A stretch of DNA of 64,000 nucleotides from the NCBI GenBank assembly GCA_963693365.1, contig CAVNZM010000003.1, forward strand, positions 1,922,001 through 1,986,000. Direction: 5' to 3'. This DNA is from Amoebidium appalachense. Its lineage: Eukaryota > Ichthyosporea. The translations under genes were made by a program, and so were the position numbers. The notes under the pieces are model-generated. The model ran no database searches. It was given only the letters and a program-made list of their open reading frames with translations, and had not been told where the DNA came from. Below are positions 61,060 through 64,000 of this stretch, piece by piece (position 1 is the stretch's first letter; each line of letters opens with the position of its first letter).

Positions 61060-61418
61060 ATCTGCATCTTGAAATTTAGCGTATCTTATGTGATTTTTGG
61101 GATATTTAACAGGGAAACCACGGAAACTATTACCTGGTTATGCTGCAGAATTCTCGAACGCTGTTATTGTACGGCGTGTCCACGTGCATATTAATTATTC
61201 CTGTTGTTTTATTTATTGAACTCGTGTGACTATTTCACAGTGGACCCATGCCAGGCCGAGTTGAACTTTCTGTATTTGATATACCTGAAAAGATTATCTG
61301 TGCATTTATTCGACCAGGATTGACACTGTTTGTAAAGCACGTTGAAATTTCGGCCTCTGGCTCTGTGTCAGCATTCCACCACCACATAATATGTTGTTCT
61401 CGCCTCTGCCTCCCCCCC

Positions 61419-61449
<31 letters not shown>

Positions 61450-61505
61450 ACACACGCACGCACGCACGCACACACGGGCCTCCCACGTCTTTTTTTTTTT
61501 TTTTT

Positions 61506-61537
<32 letters not shown>

Positions 61538-62958
61538 GGACGCCGAAGACCGCAGCCAAGTTCTACGAAACTGGCCTGTTTGTGTTGGTGCAGATTTCTC
61601 TGGGCACTGAAAGGCTGTGCTCAGTGAACAAGAGGCGACCTGCCAGTGTTCTGCTCACGATATGGAAGTTGGAGAAAAGGTTTTATTTTGGTCATTCATG
61701 GCATTCTTTTTCGCTGCCTCAGTTTTCTCAGTATGTTACCAAATTTCCGCTTTTCGTATGTTGATATGGCGTATGGTATTGACATGCAAACACAAATTGT
61801 CTTTGACGACGTCGACGTCGTATTGCAACTCAAGTGTACCCATGTGTGTGTGTGTTTGTGATGGGGGGAGGGGGGGGGGGGGGGAGGGGGGGAGGGGGGA
61901 AGTACAAACAAGACAAAATAACCAGTATCATGGCAATCGTATGTAATACGGTGGTGCTGGCCATGCATATGGTGCACGTGCGCGTGGTGGTGGTACAGGG
62001 CGCGGGCGGGGGCGTAGTAGTAGTGGTGGTTGGGTTGGGGTTGGGGCTGGGGGGAGGGGGGGGGGGGGGGATGATGGAATCTGCAGCACCAGTTTCTCGC
62101 ATGCATAATGTGACCGGCCGTTCCCTCTCTCTGCTCTACCATACATAATATGTGCATCAAGGAGGGCAGGAGTGTATGCGGCAGGGAGGGGGCTTTGGAG
62201 TTGCCGGGGTTGTGGGGGGGGAGGGGACCGGGAGGGGAAGGAGGGGGGGGGGGGGGGGGGGGAGAGAGAGAGAGAGAGAGAGAGAGATCATAGGCTAGAA
62301 AGAGAGAGAGAGAGCGAGAGAGAGAGCGAGAGAGAGAGATGTGCCGCATCATCTGCGCCAACCTTGAACCATCAAAAAATTACCGAAGCTTCGAAGTCGG
62401 GGCGCCGCGTTGTGTCGCTGGCGCACCGACGGCACCGTTCGCGACGATGACCTCGAAAACACGAACATATCACCTTTCTGCCACTATGTATGCATAGAGA
62501 GTTGGGCGCCCAGGAGCACCCTCTTGAGCTCGTCTCAAAACCCAAAAACACCTCACTCATGTGAATTAGAGAGAGACGAGACGGTCTGAATTATGGGCGA
62601 TATGTGTGGGATTTGTTGTGGTTTGACGTGCAAATTTGGTGACAATTTATTTAAAAACAGCTTGATTTCGGGTACCAACCAACATATTTGGAAGGTTTGA
62701 AAGGTTTCGATGTAACGAATTTTAGAGTGAACAAAAACCCAAGCCCTCCCAAAACGAAGCTGTTTTTGTCCGGATTCAGTCTATTTCAGGCTATTATTTT
62801 CCAATATGTTTCAATTTAGATTGTATTTCAGTGCATGATTTTCAATAATCGGTGAATAGCATTCAACAGCTATTCGTTTTGATTGGCGGTCATGAATGGG
62901 CGTAGTCGGTCATTCATGGGCGTAGTCCATTCATGCATGACTACGCCAGACTAGTAGT

Positions 62959-63036
62959 CACGACTAGTCAGGAGTATAGTCCGGGATATTACGGTCTCAC
63001 GACTAGTCAGGAGTATAGTCCGGGATATTACGGTCA
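62959..63036. repeat. 39-bp perfect tandem duplication
   Basis: CACGACTAGTCAGGAGTATA and the following bases to ATTACGGTC occur twice, starting at 62959 and 62998. Confidence 0.9.
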
Positions 63037-63105
63037 GTCTGACTGCTCTATTATGATGCAATCAATACACAACATGTACATACTTTACTTGAATGAACTA
63101 AGGGG

Positions 63106-63436
63106 CGGATCGATTGTTTGGATAATCAGGATCCGTGCGAATATTATATTCGCTTGGGGCGTATAAGCGAAGCGAATATATATTATTCGCTCGGATCGAT
63201 TGTTTGGATAATCAGGATGCGAGCGAATATAATACTCACTTGGGGGGTTGGATAATCAGGATGCGAGCAAATATTATATTCGCTCGCATCCAGATTACAA
63301 CCCCCAAGCGAATATAATATTCGCTCGTATAAGCGAATATAATATTCGCTCGGATCTATTGGTTGGATAATCAGGATCCGAGCAAATATTATATTCGCTT
63401 GGGGGGTTTGATATTCCGGATAATATAATATTCGCA
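63106..63436. repeat. array of palindromic AATATAATATT units
   Basis: The palindrome GCGAATATAATATTCGC or partial forms recur about eight times, mixed with GGATAATCAGGATCCGAGC and its complement. The whole stretch can fold on itself in many registers. It ends about 40 bases before the acceptor at 63477. Confidence 0.85.
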
Positions 63437-63477
63437 TTGTGACTCGTATTCATTTTTTTATATTTTTTTTTTTGCAG

Positions 63478-64000
63478 ATGGCGTCCCACCTTCCCACGTT
63501 GGTTCGGTCTATTTTTGATATTTCCTTCGATGATATCAAGCGCCCTTCCAAGATTGTTGAGCCAAGGTGTCTGTCCCAGCGCGACCCAACGGATATCGAC
63601 CCCTTTGTGTTTGACAAGGAAGCCAAAGCGAAGGCTTCCCTGGATAAGTGGATTGTATTCAAAGGTTGGGCACCGTTGTCGAGTTTCCGTTTTTGGGGGA
63701 TGGAACAGTGGGGGCTTGGTCCGACCCGTCCACTCAGGCAAGAAGATGGAGTCCGTCGTCAATGGGTAAGTTGAGTGTGTTGCTATGTGAGTTTTCCACG
63801 ATAGAAACATTGATTAACGATTTGTTTGCTGGAATTGTTGGTTCGTTAGTGTTTCTTGTACGTATGATGTACTATGGACTTTAAAATTGTATCTGTTTAG
63901 TCTGTGAATGAGACCCAGAATTATTGGAGCAGCTATCCCGCTTTAACCGCGCTGTCCAGGTGGTTCCCTCCTGAACAGCGTGCAGTGCATACACACACGA
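63478..64000 (+). CDS. 5' part of an unknown gene (runs off window)
   Basis: An ATG lies directly after a strong acceptor (T tract then tttgcag). Exon 63478-63765 encodes 96 residues: hydrophobic-mixed start (HLPTLVRSIFDISFDDIKR), acidic middle (PTDIDPFVFDKEAKAK), aromatic end (RFWGMEQWGLG). The donor is gtaagttg. A second exon from 63901 (acceptor atctgtttag) continues in phase 0 as SVNETQNYWSSYPALTALSR to the window edge. Splicing out 63663-63737 (ccactcag acceptor) was considered, but the following exon would then hit a stop. No family recognised. Confidence 0.6.

Larger units (their letters stand above)
61060..63477. other. intergenic / possible 5' UTR intron of the next gene
   Basis: Unique AT-balanced sequence (61060-61400), C and (CA/CG)n tracts (61410-61475), T then G runs (61490-61535), G-rich block (61861-61905), GA repeats (62263-62340), then tandem and palindromic arrays (62959-63436) leading to a T-rich acceptor at 63477. 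No AATAAA close behind FEN1. Short open frames lack conserved features. Confidence 0.5.

Noticed and set aside
63663-63765. Intron 63663-63738 with a 27-28-nt exon after ccactcag
   Set aside because: The splice signals are good, but joining to the exon at 63901 would give an immediate stop, while the unspliced exon stays in phase.

Overview
This is a nuclear window from an intron-rich eukaryote. Every conserved gene is cut into exons of 20-275 nt that match known families and join in phase. The introns are packed with simple-sequence DNA: (GT/AC)n, (GA/CT)n, and G or C homopolymers up to 71 bases. The gene set is MORC with a CW finger, carnosine N-methyltransferase, FEN1 with a PCNA box, a secreted trypsin-type protease with a hevein-like tail, and a Cys/His repeat protein. 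It suits a unicellular relative of animals or fungi (my guess is an ichthyosporean-like protist), but I cannot prove the lineage and see no rRNA or tRNA gene.

Layout. 1-16.5 kb (minus): a MORC-type GHKL ATPase gene, 19 exons recovered, running off the left edge; its 5' exons encode an N-terminal region that looks SPOC-like. 17.4-18.1 kb: unplaced exon candidates. 18.9-20.1 kb (plus): a small three-exon gene of unknown function with poly(A) signals. 22.2-32.3 kb (plus): a complete nine-exon carnosine N-methyltransferase, with two near-identical and one decayed copy of a ~306-bp dispersed repeat in its introns. 33.3-33.9 kb (minus): a putative small membrane protein. 37.3-39.9 kb (minus): an intronless 852-aa protein with ten C-x-H-x6-C-x2-C repeats. 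43.3-45.9 kb (minus): a two-exon secreted serine protease with a hevein-like C-terminus. 49.3-61.1 kb (plus): FEN1 in 15 exons. 63.5-64 kb (plus): the first two exons of an unknown gene leaving the window. MITE-like inverted-repeat elements lie at 42.5 and 48.4 kb.

The genes are not an obvious pathway. FEN1 (replication and repair) and MORC (chromatin) are nuclear, the methyltransferase is metabolic, and the protease is secreted.

Two intron features stand out. First, GT tracts tend to start at or near 5' splice sites while CA tracts run into 3' splice sites on the sense strand; such tracts are complementary and could pair across an intron. Second, several MORC exon boundaries are flanked by short tandem arrays that are decayed copies of that same boundary, so decoy splice sites sit beside the real ones. 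FEN1 also has an apparent one-base insertion in its catalytic GEAEA motif (or a cryptic in-frame acceptor) and a GC-AG first intron. The methyltransferase mRNA carries an inverted copy of its own last codons in the 3' UTR.
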